From contig NZ_VFUA01000046.1 of assembly GCF_006440735.1 (NCBI RefSeq), positions 1-46,415 on the forward strand: a DNA stretch of 46,415 nt. Direction: 5' to 3'. A program made the position numbers and the translations under genes. Within the stretch, counting starts at the first letter, position 1. Each line of letters begins with the position of its first letter. The stretch is from Mesorhizobium sp. B2-7-1. Its GTDB lineage: Bacteria; Pseudomonadota; Alphaproteobacteria; Rhizobiales; Rhizobiaceae. Below the pieces are notes generated by a model. It searched no databases. It was not told the origin of the DNA and was given only the letters and a program-made list of their open reading frames with translations. Shown piece by piece: positions 1-8,810 of this stretch.

Positions 1-17
1 GGCATGGCGGCAGTCCA

Positions 18-65
18 ATCTCCCCCCTTGCGGGGGAGATGGCCGGCAGGCCGGAGGGGGGTGCC
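18..65. repeat. Palindromic intergenic repeat (half-element at window edge)
   Basis: A GC-rich stem-loop (CTCCCCCCTTGCGGGGGAG type) is followed by GGCCGGCAGGCC and a G-run. It closely matches the right arm of the perfect inverted repeat at 30067-30114. Its partner arm may lie beyond the left edge. It follows the stop of the leftward enoyl-CoA hydratase gene, so it could also act as a transcript end, though no T-run follows it. Confidence 0.65.
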
Positions 66-85
66 TGGGCGAAAACCGATCATCC

Positions 86-898
86 CTAGTTCCCCTCGAA
101 CACCGGCTTTTCCTTGGCCACGAACGCCTTGTACGCCCGCTCGAAATCGCCGGTCTGCATGCAGATCGCCTGGGCCTGCGCTTCCGCCTCGATCGCCTGG
201 TCGAGGCCCATCGACCATTCCTGGTTGAGCTGCGTCTTGGTGATGCCATGCGCGAAGGTCGGACCGGAGACGATGCGCGCCGCCATGTCGAGCGCATCGG
301 CTTCGAGCGCTGCCGCATCCACCAGCCGATTGTAGAACCCCCAGCGCTCGCCCTCCGCCGCGCTCATGGTGCGGCCGGTGTAGAGCAGCTCGGCCGCGCG
401 GCCCTGGCCGATGATGCGCGGCAGGATCGCGCAGGCTCCCATGTCGCAGCCGGCGAGGCCGACGCGGGTGAACAGGAAAGCCGTCTTCGCCTCTGACGTC
501 GCGATGCGGATGTCGGAACTCATGGCGATGATCGCGCCGGCGCCGACAGCCACGCCGTCGACCGCCGAAATGATCGGCTTGCCGCAATTGAGCATCGCCT
601 TGACGAAGTCGCCGGTCATGCGCGTGAAGGCGAGCAACTGCTTCATGTCCATCTTGACCAGCGGCCCGATGATGTCGTGGACATCCCCGCCCGAGCAGAA
701 ATTGCCGCCATTGGGCAGGAACACCACGGCGTCGACATCCTCGGCATAGACGAGGTCGCGAAACGTGTCGCGCAACTCCGCATAGCTGTCGAAGGTCAGC
801 GGGTTCTTGCGCTCCGGCCGGTCGAGCCGGATTTTCGCGACCCTGCGTTCGACCTCCCAGAGGAAATGCTTCGGCTTGAGCTTTGCCATGGCGCTCAT
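86..898 (-). CDS. Enoyl-CoA hydratase/isomerase family protein (2-aminobenzoyl-CoA pathway)
   Basis: This 270-residue crotonase-fold protein is the usual length for the family. It carries the two oxyanion-hole segments, NFCSGGDV and GVAVGAGAIIAMSSDIRIA. The usual second catalytic Glu region reads GLAGCDMGA, so catalysis may differ from classical hydratases. The start is placed at MSAMAKL because its ATG overlaps the stop of the upstream MarR gene in an ATGA junction; a longer open frame to 994 lies inside that MarR gene. It is the last gene visible in a translationally coupled leftward operon (monooxygenase/reductase, SDR, MarR, hydratase). Its likely role is a hydration or ring-opening step on the non-aromatic CoA ester made by the monooxygenase/reductase. 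The family is certain; the substrate is inferred from context. Confidence 0.9.
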   Translation of the reverse strand: MSAMAKLKPKHFLWEVERRVAKIRLDRPERKNPLTFDSYAELRDTFRDLVYAEDVDAVVFLPNGGNFCSGGDVHDIIGPLVKMDMKQLLAFTRMTGDFVKAMLNCGKPIISAVDGVAVGAGAIIAMSSDIRIATSEAKTAFLFTRVGLAGCDMGACAILPRIIGQGRAAELLYTGRTMSAAEGERWGFYNRLVDAAALEADALDMAARIVSGPTFAHGITKTQLNQEWSMGLDQAIEAEAQAQAICMQTGDFERAYKAFVAKEKPVFEGN

Positions 899-1359
899 TC
901 GCGTCCCTCCCAATTGCTGCGGAACGATTTCAGCATGCCGGTCAGCCGCCTTGCTTCGTCCTCGCTGACAGTGCCGAGCAGCTCGCCGACCCAATTCTCA
1001 TGCGCGGCGGCGATCGCGGCGAAAGATTTCGAACCTTCCGCGGTCAGCCGCACCATCGAGGTGCGGCGGTCGCCATTGCGGCGCGCGCGGGTGACGAGCC
1101 CTTCGGAAACCAGCCGGTCGACGATGCCGGTGACATTGCCGTTCGACACCAGCAGGAAGCGCGACAGGTCGCTCATCAGCATGCCTTCCGGCGAGCGGTA
1201 GAGCGCCGCCATCACGTCGAAGCGCGGCAGCGTGGTGTCGAATTCCTTCTTCAGCCGCTCGCGCAGCTCGGCCTCGATGGTGCGCGAGGCGCGCAGCAGG
1301 CGTATCCAGAGCCGCAGCCTCTCCTTGCCGGGGCCGGTGGAGGTCGGTCCCGCTACCAT
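895..1359 (-). CDS. MarR family transcriptional regulator
   Basis: This 154-residue protein has a winged-helix core typical of MarR: LPRFDVMAALYRSPEGMLMSDLSRFLL, then the recognition helix NGNVTGIVDRLVSEGLV and the wing RNGDRRTSMVRLTAEG. The start at 1359 (MVAGPTSTG) overlaps the SDR stop by 7 nt. The gene lies inside the 2-aminobenzoyl-CoA operon, between SDR and hydratase, which suggests autoregulation and control by an aromatic acid or its CoA thioester. MarR proteins of aromatic-CoA pathways commonly release DNA on binding the CoA ester. One possible operator is the 12-bp palindrome at 4499-4510, just upstream of the operon's first enzyme. Confidence 0.92.
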   Translation of the reverse strand: MVAGPTSTGPGKERLRLWIRLLRASRTIEAELRERLKKEFDTTLPRFDVMAALYRSPEGMLMSDLSRFLLVSNGNVTGIVDRLVSEGLVTRARRNGDRRTSMVRLTAEGSKSFAAIAAAHENWVGELLGTVSEDEARRLTGMLKSFRSNWEGRE

Positions 1360-2126
1360 GTCTCGCCTCCCGAGACCGAGATCGCCTGTCCGGTGATCGA
1401 TCGCGCGGCGTCGCTGCACAGCCAAAGCACCGCCGACGCGACCTCTTCGGGTTGGATGAACCGCCCCTGCGGATTCGTTGTTGCAAGACTTGCACGGGCG
1501 TCCTCCGCCGAGCGGCCGGTCTTCTCGACGATGCGCGCGATGGACTCTTCAAGCATGTCGGTTTCGACGAAGCCCGGGCAGACGGCGTTGACCGTCACGC
1601 CTGACTTGGCGGTTTCGGCGGCCAGCGCCCGCATCAGCCCGACGACGCCATGCTTGGCGGCGACGTAAGGCGCGACATAGGCATAGCCCTTCAGGCCGGC
1701 GGTGGAAGCGACGAAAACGATCCGACCTGTCTTCCGCGCCTGCATGCCGGCCAGCGCCGGCTTCACCGTCAGGAAGGCGCCGGTGAGGTTGACGTCGAGC
1801 GTGCGTTGCCAGTCGGCCAGCGCGGTCTTGTGCGCCGGCGCGCTGCCCGCCATGCCGGCATTGGCGATGACGATGTCGAACGGTCCGTGCGCGGCTTCCG
1901 CCCTCTCGTGGAGGGCCGCCATCTCGGTCTCGTTCGTAACATCCGCCGCAATGGGGAAGATCCGGTCGCTTTCCTTCGCGACCTCGGCCAGCGCCGCTTC
2001 GCGCCGTCCGCAGATGGTGACGGCCACGCCTGCTTCCGCGAGCGTCAGCGCGACGGCCTTGCCGACGCCGGAACCGCCGCCGGTGACCAGCGCGTGCTTG
2101 CCGGCGATTTCGCGCACGGCGCTCAT
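1353..2126 (-). CDS. SDR family NAD(P)-dependent oxidoreductase
   Basis: This 257-residue classical short-chain dehydrogenase has the cofactor motif TGGGSGVG near the N-terminus, NAG (IVIANAGMAG), and the catalytic YVAAK with an upstream Ser in FVASTAG. Residues after the glycine motif (CGRREAAL) include Arg, which hints at NADP use, but this is not decisive. The ATG at 2126 overlaps the stop of the monooxygenase/reductase gene (ATGA), so translation is coupled; an in-frame extension to 2204 is only the end of that gene read in another frame. In this setting it likely oxidises a 3-hydroxyacyl-CoA-like or ring hydroxyl intermediate in 2-aminobenzoyl-CoA breakdown. Confidence 0.93.
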   Translation of the reverse strand: MSAVREIAGKHALVTGGGSGVGKAVALTLAEAGVAVTICGRREAALAEVAKESDRIFPIAADVTNETEMAALHERAEAAHGPFDIVIANAGMAGSAPAHKTALADWQRTLDVNLTGAFLTVKPALAGMQARKTGRIVFVASTAGLKGYAYVAPYVAAKHGVVGLMRALAAETAKSGVTVNAVCPGFVETDMLEESIARIVEKTGRSAEDARASLATTNPQGRFIQPEEVASAVLWLCSDAARSITGQAISVSGGETW

Positions 2127-4417
2127 ACTTTGAGCCCGGCGGCGGCTTCGCGCTCGGCCAGCCGGTAGATCTGGTCGCGTCCCGGCAGATAGGGATCGGG
2201 CCATTTGACGCCGCGGTCGCCGAGCGTCACCGCCGCGTGCAGCGTCCAGTAGGGATCGGCAAGATGCGGCCTGGCCAGCGCCACCAGGTCGGCGCGGCCG
2301 GCCATCAGGATCGAGTTGGCGTGGTCGGGCTCGTAGATGTTGCCGACCGCCATCGTCGCCATGCCGACCTCATTGCGGATGCGGTCGGAGAACGGCGTCT
2401 GGAACATTCGGCCATAGACCGGCTTGGCCGCGATCGAGGTCTGTCCGGCGGAGACGTCGCAGAGATCGACGCCGGCCTCGCGCAGCAGCTTTGCGATCTC
2501 GACCGCGTCGGCCGGGGTCACACCCTCGATGCCGACCCAGTCATTGGCCGAGATGCGCATCGAGATCGGCTTTTCGGCCGGCCATACCGCGCGCACCGCG
2601 TGGAAAATCTCCAGCGGAAAGCGCATGCGGTTTTCCAGCGAGCCGCCATATTGGTCGGTGCGGCGGTTGGTCAGCGGCGTGATGAAGGCCGACAGCAGAT
2701 AGCCGTGCGCGGCGTGGATCTCCAGCATGTCGAAGCCGCAGCGCTCGGCCATCTGAGCCGACGCGACGAACTGGTCGCGGACCATATCCATGTCGGCGCG
2801 GTCCATCGCCTTCGGCACCTGATTCTTCGGCGACCATGGCACGGCCGAAGGCGCCATCACCGGCCAGTTGCCGGAGATGAGCGGCACGTCCGTTCCCTCC
2901 CAGCCGACCCTGGTCGAGCCCTTGGCGCCGGAATGGCCGATCTGCGCGCAGATCTTGGCCTCGGTCTCGGCATGGACGAAATCGACCAGCCGCTTCCAGG
3001 CGACCTCATGCTCGGGCTTGTAGAAGCCGGGGCATCCGGGCGTGATGCGCCCCTCGGGGCTGACGCAGGTCATCTCGATATAAAGAAGCCCCGCGCCGCC
3101 CTTGGCGCGCTCGGCATAGTGGGAAAAATGCCAGTCGGTCGGGCAGCCGTCGACGGCCTTGTACTGCGCCATCGGCGAAACGACGATGCGGTTGGCTAAA
3201 GTCATGTCGCGCAGCTTGAACGGCGCGAACATCGGCGCGCGGCGCAACATGTTGCCGCCGGCGCCGGCCTTGCGCTGGAACCATTCCTCGGCCGCCGCCA
3301 GCCATTCGGCGTCGCGCAGGCGGAGATTCTCGTGGCTGATGCGCTGCGAACGGGTGAGCAGCGAATAGTTGAACTGAACTGGATCCAAACCCAGATATCG
3401 TTCGACTTCCTCGAACCATTCGAGCGAATTGCGCGCCGCCGATTGCAGCTTGAGCACCTCGGTGCGCCGCGCATCCTCATATTTGCGGAAGGCTGCTTCG
3501 AGGTCAGGCTCCGACTCGACATAGTCGGCCAGCGCCACCGCGCTCTCCAGCGCGAGCTTGGTGCCGGAGCCGATCGAGAAATGCGCCGAAGCCGCCGCAT
3601 CGCCCATCAGCGCCAGGTTCTTGTACGACCAACGCTCGCACAGCACGCGCGGGAAATTGATCCAGGCCGAACCTCTGATGTGGTTGGCGTTGGTCATCAG
3701 CGCCTGGCCGCCGAGATGCTTGGCGAAGATGCGCTCGCAGACCGCGATCGATTCCTGCTGCGTCATCTGGCCGAAGCCGAAAGCGTTCCAGGTCTCTTCG
3801 CTGCACTCGACGATGAAGGTCGCTGTCTCGCTGTCGAACTGGTAGGCATGCGCCCACACCCAGCCATGCTCCGTCTTCTCGAAGATGAAGGTGAAGGCGT
3901 CGTCGAACTTCTGCGTGGTGCCCAGCCACACGAACTTGCATTTGCGGGTGTCGATGTCCGGCTTGAAGACATCGGCGAAGGCCGCACGCGACTTCGAGTT
4001 CAGCCCGTCGGCCGCGACCACCAGGTCATGCGTTTCCATGAAGGGTTTCGGGTCGGAAATATCGGTCTCGAACATCATCCTGATGCCGAGCTCGCGGGCG
4101 CGCCGCTGCAGCAGGACCAGGAGCCGCTTGCGGCCGATGCCGCAGAAGCCGTGGCCGGAAGAGACAGTGCGCACGCCGTCATGGATGACGGCGATGTCGT
4201 CCCAGTAGGCGAAATGCTTCTTGATCCAGACCGCGCTGACCGGATCGTTCCTGGTCAGGTTTTCCAGCGTCTCCGCCGACAGCACCACGCCCCAGCCGAA
4301 CGTGTCGTCCGGTCGGTTGCGCTCATAGACCGTCACCTCATGCGCGGCGTCGCGCAGCTTCAGCGAGATGGCAAAGTAGAGTCCGGCCGGTCCGCCGCCG
4401 AGAACCGCAACCTTCAT
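2123..4417 (-). CDS. 2-aminobenzoyl-CoA monooxygenase/reductase (salicylyl-CoA 5-hydroxylase-like fusion)
   Basis: This 764-residue protein fuses two flavoenzymes. Residues 1-390 are an aromatic-ring FAD monooxygenase with a dinucleotide site (GGGPAG, 7-12) and the second FAD motif MGDAAASAH (GD at 272-273). Residues about 397-764 are an Old Yellow Enzyme barrel with MAQY, the His pair H568/H571 in HAAHGYLL, and NRRTDQYGGS. This architecture is that of the aerobic enzyme that hydroxylates and then reduces 2-aminobenzoyl-CoA (anthraniloyl-CoA); databases also label it salicylyl-CoA 5-hydroxylase/oxidoreductase. Met at 4417 is preferred over 4438 because a GGAG lies 11-14 nt upstream and the FAD fold begins at MKVAVLGGG. 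It is the first enzyme of an operon with SDR, MarR and hydratase. No CoA ligase is visible in the window. Confidence 0.93.
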   Translation of the reverse strand: MKVAVLGGGPAGLYFAISLKLRDAAHEVTVYERNRPDDTFGWGVVLSAETLENLTRNDPVSAVWIKKHFAYWDDIAVIHDGVRTVSSGHGFCGIGRKRLLVLLQRRARELGIRMMFETDISDPKPFMETHDLVVAADGLNSKSRAAFADVFKPDIDTRKCKFVWLGTTQKFDDAFTFIFEKTEHGWVWAHAYQFDSETATFIVECSEETWNAFGFGQMTQQESIAVCERIFAKHLGGQALMTNANHIRGSAWINFPRVLCERWSYKNLALMGDAAASAHFSIGSGTKLALESAVALADYVESEPDLEAAFRKYEDARRTEVLKLQSAARNSLEWFEEVERYLGLDPVQFNYSLLTRSQRISHENLRLRDAEWLAAAEEWFQRKAGAGGNMLRRAPMFAPFKLRDMTLANRIVVSPMAQYKAVDGCPTDWHFSHYAERAKGGAGLLYIEMTCVSPEGRITPGCPGFYKPEHEVAWKRLVDFVHAETEAKICAQIGHSGAKGSTRVGWEGTDVPLISGNWPVMAPSAVPWSPKNQVPKAMDRADMDMVRDQFVASAQMAERCGFDMLEIHAAHGYLLSAFITPLTNRRTDQYGGSLENRMRFPLEIFHAVRAVWPAEKPISMRISANDWVGIEGVTPADAVEIAKLLREAGVDLCDVSAGQTSIAAKPVYGRMFQTPFSDRIRNEVGMATMAVGNIYEPDHANSILMAGRADLVALARPHLADPYWTLHAAVTLGDRGVKWPDPYLPGRDQIYRLAEREAAAGLKV

Positions 4418-4498
4418 GTCTTGCGATCTCCTCTTCATCCGGAAGCGCCGGATGGGCCGGCGGTTCCGATTGCCAGTATCGCGCCGTCGAGCGATTAT

Positions 4499-4510
4499 TT
4501 CAAGCTTGAA
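4499..4510. promoter_or_regulatory. Candidate operator palindrome upstream of the 2-aminobenzoyl-CoA operon
   Basis: A perfect 12-bp palindrome (TTCAAGCTTGAA) sits in a locally AT-rich stretch 82 bp before the monooxygenase/reductase start, in the 134-bp gap after the VOC gene. The position and symmetry fit a MarR-type operator, and a promoter here would let the operon be expressed apart from the transporter upstream. No convincing -35/-10 pair was identified. Confidence 0.35.
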
Positions 4511-4551
4511 GTTTCATGATTGAACGACCGCCGTCGGCACGTTTGGTTTTT

Positions 4552-5151
4552 TCACTTGGTCGGATCCTTCGGACTCCACAGCACCGTCTCGGCGCCCTTT
4601 TCATAGGCCATCCCGTCCGGGTAGCTGATCGCCTCCAGCTGCAGCCCCCAGGGCGCCTGGAAATAGAGGATGGTCTGGCCGGCGGCCGGGCCTTCCTTCA
4701 CCGGCAGCGGTCCCATCCGGGTCTTCACGCCCTTGGCCTCGAGGTAGGTCTTCGCGGCGGCGACGTCGTCGACGTAGAAGGCGATGTGGAAGCCGCCGAT
4801 ATCGCTGTTCTTCGGCGTCAGGTCCTTCTGGTCGGGCGCGGTGTATTTGAACAATTCGATGTTCGACCCATAGCCGCAGCGGACGATGGTTATCTCCTCG
4901 ATCACCGCCTTCGGGTCGACGCCGAGCAGGTCCTGCATGAAGGTGCCCTTGTCGTCGGCGAACGGTCCGAACGCCATCGCCTTCTTGCAGCCGACGACAT
5001 TGGTGAAGAAGTCGACGGCCTGCTTCATGTCGGGCACGGTGATGCCGGTATGGTCGTGCCCGCGCATGCCGGGGATCGAATCCGCCGAAGCAGCTCCCAT
5101 TGCGCCGCACAAGGAGGCCGCGAAGACCGCTGCCTGGATTGCGTATTTCAT
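4552..5151 (-). CDS. Exported VOC (glyoxalase/dioxygenase fold) family protein
   Basis: This 199-residue protein starts with a Sec-type signal peptide (MKYAIQAAVFAASLCGAMGAASA), followed by a vicinal-oxygen-chelate module: HDHTGITVPDMKQAVDFFTNVVG, then IELFKY, GGFHIAFYVDDVAAAK and a C-terminal YFQAPWGLQLEAISY. His in GHDHTGI and GGFHIAF and Glu in LQLEAI could be metal ligands. The start at 5151 has a strong GGAGG about 5 nt upstream; the frame open to 5223 would remove the signal peptide from the N-terminus. VOC enzymes are normally cytoplasmic, so export is unusual. It lies between the ABC transporter and the aromatic-CoA operon on the same strand. The substrate is unknown. Confidence 0.85.
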   Translation of the reverse strand: MKYAIQAAVFAASLCGAMGAASADSIPGMRGHDHTGITVPDMKQAVDFFTNVVGCKKAMAFGPFADDKGTFMQDLLGVDPKAVIEEITIVRCGYGSNIELFKYTAPDQKDLTPKNSDIGGFHIAFYVDDVAAAKTYLEAKGVKTRMGPLPVKEGPAAGQTILYFQAPWGLQLEAISYPDGMAYEKGAETVLWSPKDPTK

Positions 5152-5232
5152 GTCACCCTCCGTTGGCGCGCCGACTTGTCCTTGCGCATGCCCGAGGCCC
5201 GCTGATCGGCATGCGGATATCAAAAACTCACT

Positions 5233-6057
5233 TCATGCCGATGCCTTGGGCTGCAGCCAGTCCGGATCGATCTCCGGCAGCGGGATGGCGGTGAGCAGGT
5301 CGCGCGTGTAGGTTTCCTTCGGATTGTCGAACAGCGCGTCGGTGGCGCTGGCCTCGACGATCCTGCCTTCGCGCATGACGATGACCTGTTGGCAGAGCCG
5401 CCGGATCACCGAAAGGTCGTGGCTGATGAAGGCGACCGTCAGCCCCATCTCGGCCGCGAGCTTTTCGAGCAGCGTCAGGATCTGCGCCTGCGTCGAGACG
5501 TCGAGGCCCGAGACGATCTCGTCAGCCAGCACGAATTTCGGCGACAGCGCCAGCGCCCTTGCGATGCCGACGCGCTGGCGCTGGCCGCCCGAAAGCTCGT
5601 GGCGGTAACGGCTGGCGAAGCTCTGCGGCAGGCCGACGCGCTGGAGGGCTTCAGCGACGCGCGCCTTCAGCCGGTCGCCAAGCCCGTTCTGCCTCAACGG
5701 GGCTGCGATGATGTTGAAGATCGTATGCCTGGGATTGAGCGACGACATCGGGTCCTGGAAGATCATCTGCAGGTCGCGGCGCAGCGGTCTGAGCTCGGCT
5801 TCCGAAAGATGGCTGATGTCGCGTCCCTCGAAGCGGATTGCGCCGGCGCTCGGCTCGAGCAGCCTGACCAGCGCGCGCCCGAGCGTCGACTTGCCGGAGC
5901 CGGATTCGCCGACAATGCCGGTCACCGATCCCTTGGGCAGGTCGAAGTCGAGCCCTTTGAGGATTTCGGCCAGCGGCGCGCGGCCGATCAGCGGCTTGCG
6001 CGTCATGTCGGGCAGCGCCACCTTCAGCCCGCGCACGGAAAACAGCGGCTCAGCCAT
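5233..6057 (-). CDS. Dipeptide/oligopeptide-type ABC transporter ATP-binding protein (DppF/OppF-like)
   Basis: This 274-residue ABC ATPase has Walker A GESGSGKS (50-57), the Q-loop segment IFQDPMSSLNP, signature LSGGQRQRV and Walker B FVLADE followed by IVSGLD. The usual DEPTSALD is altered to DEIVSGLD but the catalytic Glu is kept. The switch His is in AFISHDLS. The DPMSSLNPR segment and the C-terminal tail after YTRDLLTAIP mark the peptide/nickel transporter class. Start 6057 overlaps the partner ATPase by 8 nt. It is the last gene of the five-gene transporter, which is embedded in the aromatic-CoA locus. Confidence 0.92.
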   Translation of the reverse strand: MAEPLFSVRGLKVALPDMTRKPLIGRAPLAEILKGLDFDLPKGSVTGIVGESGSGKSTLGRALVRLLEPSAGAIRFEGRDISHLSEAELRPLRRDLQMIFQDPMSSLNPRHTIFNIIAAPLRQNGLGDRLKARVAEALQRVGLPQSFASRYRHELSGGQRQRVGIARALALSPKFVLADEIVSGLDVSTQAQILTLLEKLAAEMGLTVAFISHDLSVIRRLCQQVIVMREGRIVEASATDALFDNPKETYTRDLLTAIPLPEIDPDWLQPKASA

Positions 6058-6940
6058 GGCCGGGCCTCCAGTCCTTGTCGGCGGCGGCGATTTCGGCTGC
6101 CAGCCCGGCAAGCACGCTCTCGTCCACCGGTTTCAGCGAGGCGTAGGGATCGGTGTAGCGCGGCGTCGCCGCGATCAGCGCCCGCGTGTAGGGATGCTGC
6201 GGCGCCGCGAAGAGCCGTGCGGTCTCTGCCTCCTCGACCACCTTGCCGGCATAGAGCACCGAGACCTTCTGGCTGATCTTGGCGACCACGCCGAGATCGT
6301 GGGTCACGAACAGGATCGCCGTGCCGTGGTCGCGCTGCAGTTGCGCGATCAGCCGCAGGATCTGCTTCTGCACTGTGACGTCCAGCGCCGTCGTCGGCTC
6401 GTCGGCGACGATAAGCCTCGGCTCCGCCGCGAAGGCCGCCGCGATCAGCACACGTTGGCGCATGCCGCCGCTGAGCTCATGCGGATAGCTTTTCAGCACG
6501 CGCTCGGGATCGCGGATCTGCACCTCGTCGAGCAACTGCCGGATGCGCGTGTCGGCCCTTTCGCCACTCCAGCCGAGAATGCGCACAAGCCGGTCGGTCA
6601 TCTGCGCGCCGATCCGGCGCGACGGGTTGAGAGCGGTGAGCGGGTCCTGCGGGATCAGCGCCGTGCGCGCGCCGATCAATGTCCGCCGCGCCTTGGCATC
6701 GAGGTGGCCGAGATCCTCGCCTTCGACCAGCATATCGCCTTCGACGACGCGCACGCTTTTCGGCAGCACGCCGAGCACCGCCTTGCCGATCATCGTCTTG
6801 CCGGCGCCGCTTTCGCCGACCAGCGCGCGCACTTCGCCCGGCTGCACGGCAAGCGACACCGAGCGCAGCACGCGCTGGCCGTTGGGCAGCACGGCGCTCA
6901 AGCGGCGGATGTCGAGGCACGGCTCCATATTGGCGCTCAT
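6050..6940 (-). CDS. Dipeptide/oligopeptide-type ABC transporter ATP-binding protein (DppD/OppD-like)
   Basis: This 296-residue ABC ATPase has Walker A GESGAGKT (42-49), IPQDPLTALNPSRRIG, signature LSGGMRQRV, Walker B LIVADEPTTALD and switch FVTHDLG. The C-terminal HPYTRALIAATP segment is typical of DppD/OppD. The start (MSANMEP, 6940) overlaps the upstream permease stop in an ATGA junction. The same frame stays open back to 7741, but that part is antiframe to the permease and is not coding. It pairs with the next ATPase to form the motor of the transporter. Confidence 0.92.
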   Translation of the reverse strand: MSANMEPCLDIRRLSAVLPNGQRVLRSVSLAVQPGEVRALVGESGAGKTMIGKAVLGVLPKSVRVVEGDMLVEGEDLGHLDAKARRTLIGARTALIPQDPLTALNPSRRIGAQMTDRLVRILGWSGERADTRIRQLLDEVQIRDPERVLKSYPHELSGGMRQRVLIAAAFAAEPRLIVADEPTTALDVTVQKQILRLIAQLQRDHGTAILFVTHDLGVVAKISQKVSVLYAGKVVEEAETARLFAAPQHPYTRALIAATPRYTDPYASLKPVDESVLAGLAAEIAAADKDWRPGHG

Positions 6941-7785
6941 CGCAGCACCGGATCGAAGCGCGCCTTCAGCGCCTCGCCGAACTGGCTGAAGGAAAGCACG
7001 GTGAGGATCAGCGTGATCAGCGGGAACACCAGCACCCACCAGGCCTGATGGATCGACAGCCGGCCCTCGGCGATGATGCTGCCCCAGGTCGGGTCGTCGG
7101 TCGAGATCGACAGGTTGACGAAGGACAGGATCGCCTCGACGATGACGGCGATGCCCATCTCCAGCGACAGAAGCGCCACCACCGACGGCAGCACATTGGG
7201 CAGCACTTCGCGCAGCATGATGCCGATGCGGCCATAGCCGGCGATGCGCGCGCTCTCGACATAATCCATGCGCGCCTGGCTCATCGCCTCGGCGCGGATC
7301 ACCCGGCAGAAGCGCGTCCAGTCGATGATCGCGATGGCGAGGATGACGGAGCTCAGGCCGGTGCCCAGCACCGCGACCAGAAGGATGGCGAACAGCACCG
7401 GCGGGAACGCCATCCAGATGTCGACGACGCGCGAGATGATGCGGTCGGCCCAGCCGCCGAAATAGCCGGCGATCAGCCCCAGCGCCGAGCCGAGAAGGCA
7501 CGCCGACGTTGCCGCGGCAAAGGCGACGATAAAGGCGATGCGTCCGCCGAAGATCAGCCGCGACAGCAGATCGCGTCCGAGGCTGTCGGTGCCCAGCCAA
7601 TAGCCGGGCTCGGCGCCGTCCAGCCAGAAAGGCGGCAGCCGCTCCAGCATCAGGTCCTGCGCCAGCGGGTCCTGCGGCGCGACCAATGGCGCGAAGATTG
7701 CCGCCAGCAGCGCCAGCACAAGCCAGCCGCCGGCCAGCCACAGCCGCGGGCCCAGGCCGCGTCGCGAGATGCGCGCCTCATCCAT
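6937..7785 (-). CDS. Dipeptide/oligopeptide-type ABC transporter permease (DppC/OppC-like)
   Basis: This 282-residue inner-membrane protein has an N-terminal transmembrane helix (LWLAGGWLVLALLAAIFAPL), the DppC signature GYWLGTDSLGRDLLSRLIFGGR, then about five more hydrophobic helices. The EAA loop contacting the ATPases reads YVESARIAGYGRIGIMLREVLPN. MDEARIS (7785) is chosen as start; it overlaps the upstream permease by 8 nt, so the two are translationally coupled. Codons upstream to 7812 lie within that permease. Confidence 0.92.
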   Translation of the reverse strand: MDEARISRRGLGPRLWLAGGWLVLALLAAIFAPLVAPQDPLAQDLMLERLPPFWLDGAEPGYWLGTDSLGRDLLSRLIFGGRIAFIVAFAAATSACLLGSALGLIAGYFGGWADRIISRVVDIWMAFPPVLFAILLVAVLGTGLSSVILAIAIIDWTRFCRVIRAEAMSQARMDYVESARIAGYGRIGIMLREVLPNVLPSVVALLSLEMGIAVIVEAILSFVNLSISTDDPTWGSIIAEGRLSIHQAWWVLVFPLITLILTVLSFSQFGEALKARFDPVLR

Positions 7786-8785
7786 GGCGCAGCCTCGGAT
7801 TGAGCAGCGCATACATCATGTCTACGGCAAGGTTGATCAGCACGAAAAGCAGCGCGAACACCAGCACGATGCCCTGGATCAGCGGCAGGTCACGGTTGAT
7901 GACGGCGTCGATTGCCATGTTGCCGAGGCCCTCGTAGGAGAACAGCCGCTCGACGATGACGGTACCGCCGATGAGGAAGGTGAACTGCACGCCGACCAGC
8001 GTCAGCGTCGGCAGCGCCGCGTTCTTCAGCGCCTCGCGCAGGATGACCTGCGTTTCCGAAAAACCTTTCACACGGGCGAGCACCACATAGTCGAGGTCGA
8101 GCACTTCCTTCAGCGACTGTTTGAGCAACTGGGCGATGATCGCGGCCAGGGGCAGCGCCAGCGCGACGGCCGGCATCAGCATGTGTTTCAGCAGATCCCA
8201 GGTGAGGTCGAAGCGCAGCCTGAGGATGCTCTCGACCAGATAGAATTGGGTGACGAAGGGCAGGTCGAGCTGTGGCGATACCCGGCCGGAAATGTCGAAG
8301 ACTGGCACCAGCACGCCGAACAGCAGGATCAGCACAAGGCCCCACAGGAAATCGGGGATGGAGAGCGTCGCGCCGCTGGCGATGTCTACGCCGGCTTCCA
8401 CGGCCGTGCCGCGATTGCGCGCGCCGAGGATCGCCATGGGCACCCCGATCGCGATCGCCATCAGCAGCGCGAATGTCGCGAGCTCCAGCGTCGCCGGCAG
8501 CCGGTTGAAGACAAGGCCGAGCACGTCCTGGCGCAGCGAGATCGAGGTGCCGAAATTCCCATGCAGCACGCCGCCGAGCCAGATGAAGAATTGCTGCACG
8601 ATGCTCTTGTCCAGTCCGTAGAGCGCGCGCAACCGCGCGATGTCGTCGTCGCTGGCGCCGGGCGGCAGCATCATGGCGATCGGGTCGCCGGGCGCCACGC
8701 GGATGACGACGAAGACGACGATGGCGACGCCGAAAAGCGTCACCAGCATCGTCAACAGACGAACGAGGAATCTCTGCAGCAGCAT
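7778..8785 (-). CDS. Dipeptide/oligopeptide-type ABC transporter permease (DppB/OppB-like)
   Basis: This 335-residue inner-membrane permease begins with the family-typical MLLQRFLVRLLTMLVTLFGV and the RVAPGDPIAMM segment. It has six predicted helices and an EAA loop (YVVLARVKGFSETQVILREALKN). It is separated from the binding-protein gene by a 184-bp gap that holds two strong hairpins (see the repeat at 8811 and hairpin at 8930). It forms the channel with the downstream permease. Confidence 0.93.
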   Translation of the reverse strand: MLLQRFLVRLLTMLVTLFGVAIVVFVVIRVAPGDPIAMMLPPGASDDDIARLRALYGLDKSIVQQFFIWLGGVLHGNFGTSISLRQDVLGLVFNRLPATLELATFALLMAIAIGVPMAILGARNRGTAVEAGVDIASGATLSIPDFLWGLVLILLFGVLVPVFDISGRVSPQLDLPFVTQFYLVESILRLRFDLTWDLLKHMLMPAVALALPLAAIIAQLLKQSLKEVLDLDYVVLARVKGFSETQVILREALKNAALPTLTLVGVQFTFLIGGTVIVERLFSYEGLGNMAIDAVINRDLPLIQGIVLVFALLFVLINLAVDMMYALLNPRLRHG

Positions 8786-8810
8786 GCGCCCTAATCACTT
8801 TGAACGGACT

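Noticed and set aside
6050..7741. A long leftward frame giving a 563-residue protein
   Set aside because: Only the C-terminal 296 residues are an ABC ATPase. The first part is a shadow of the DppC-like permease, and the real start overlaps the permease stop in an ATGA junction.
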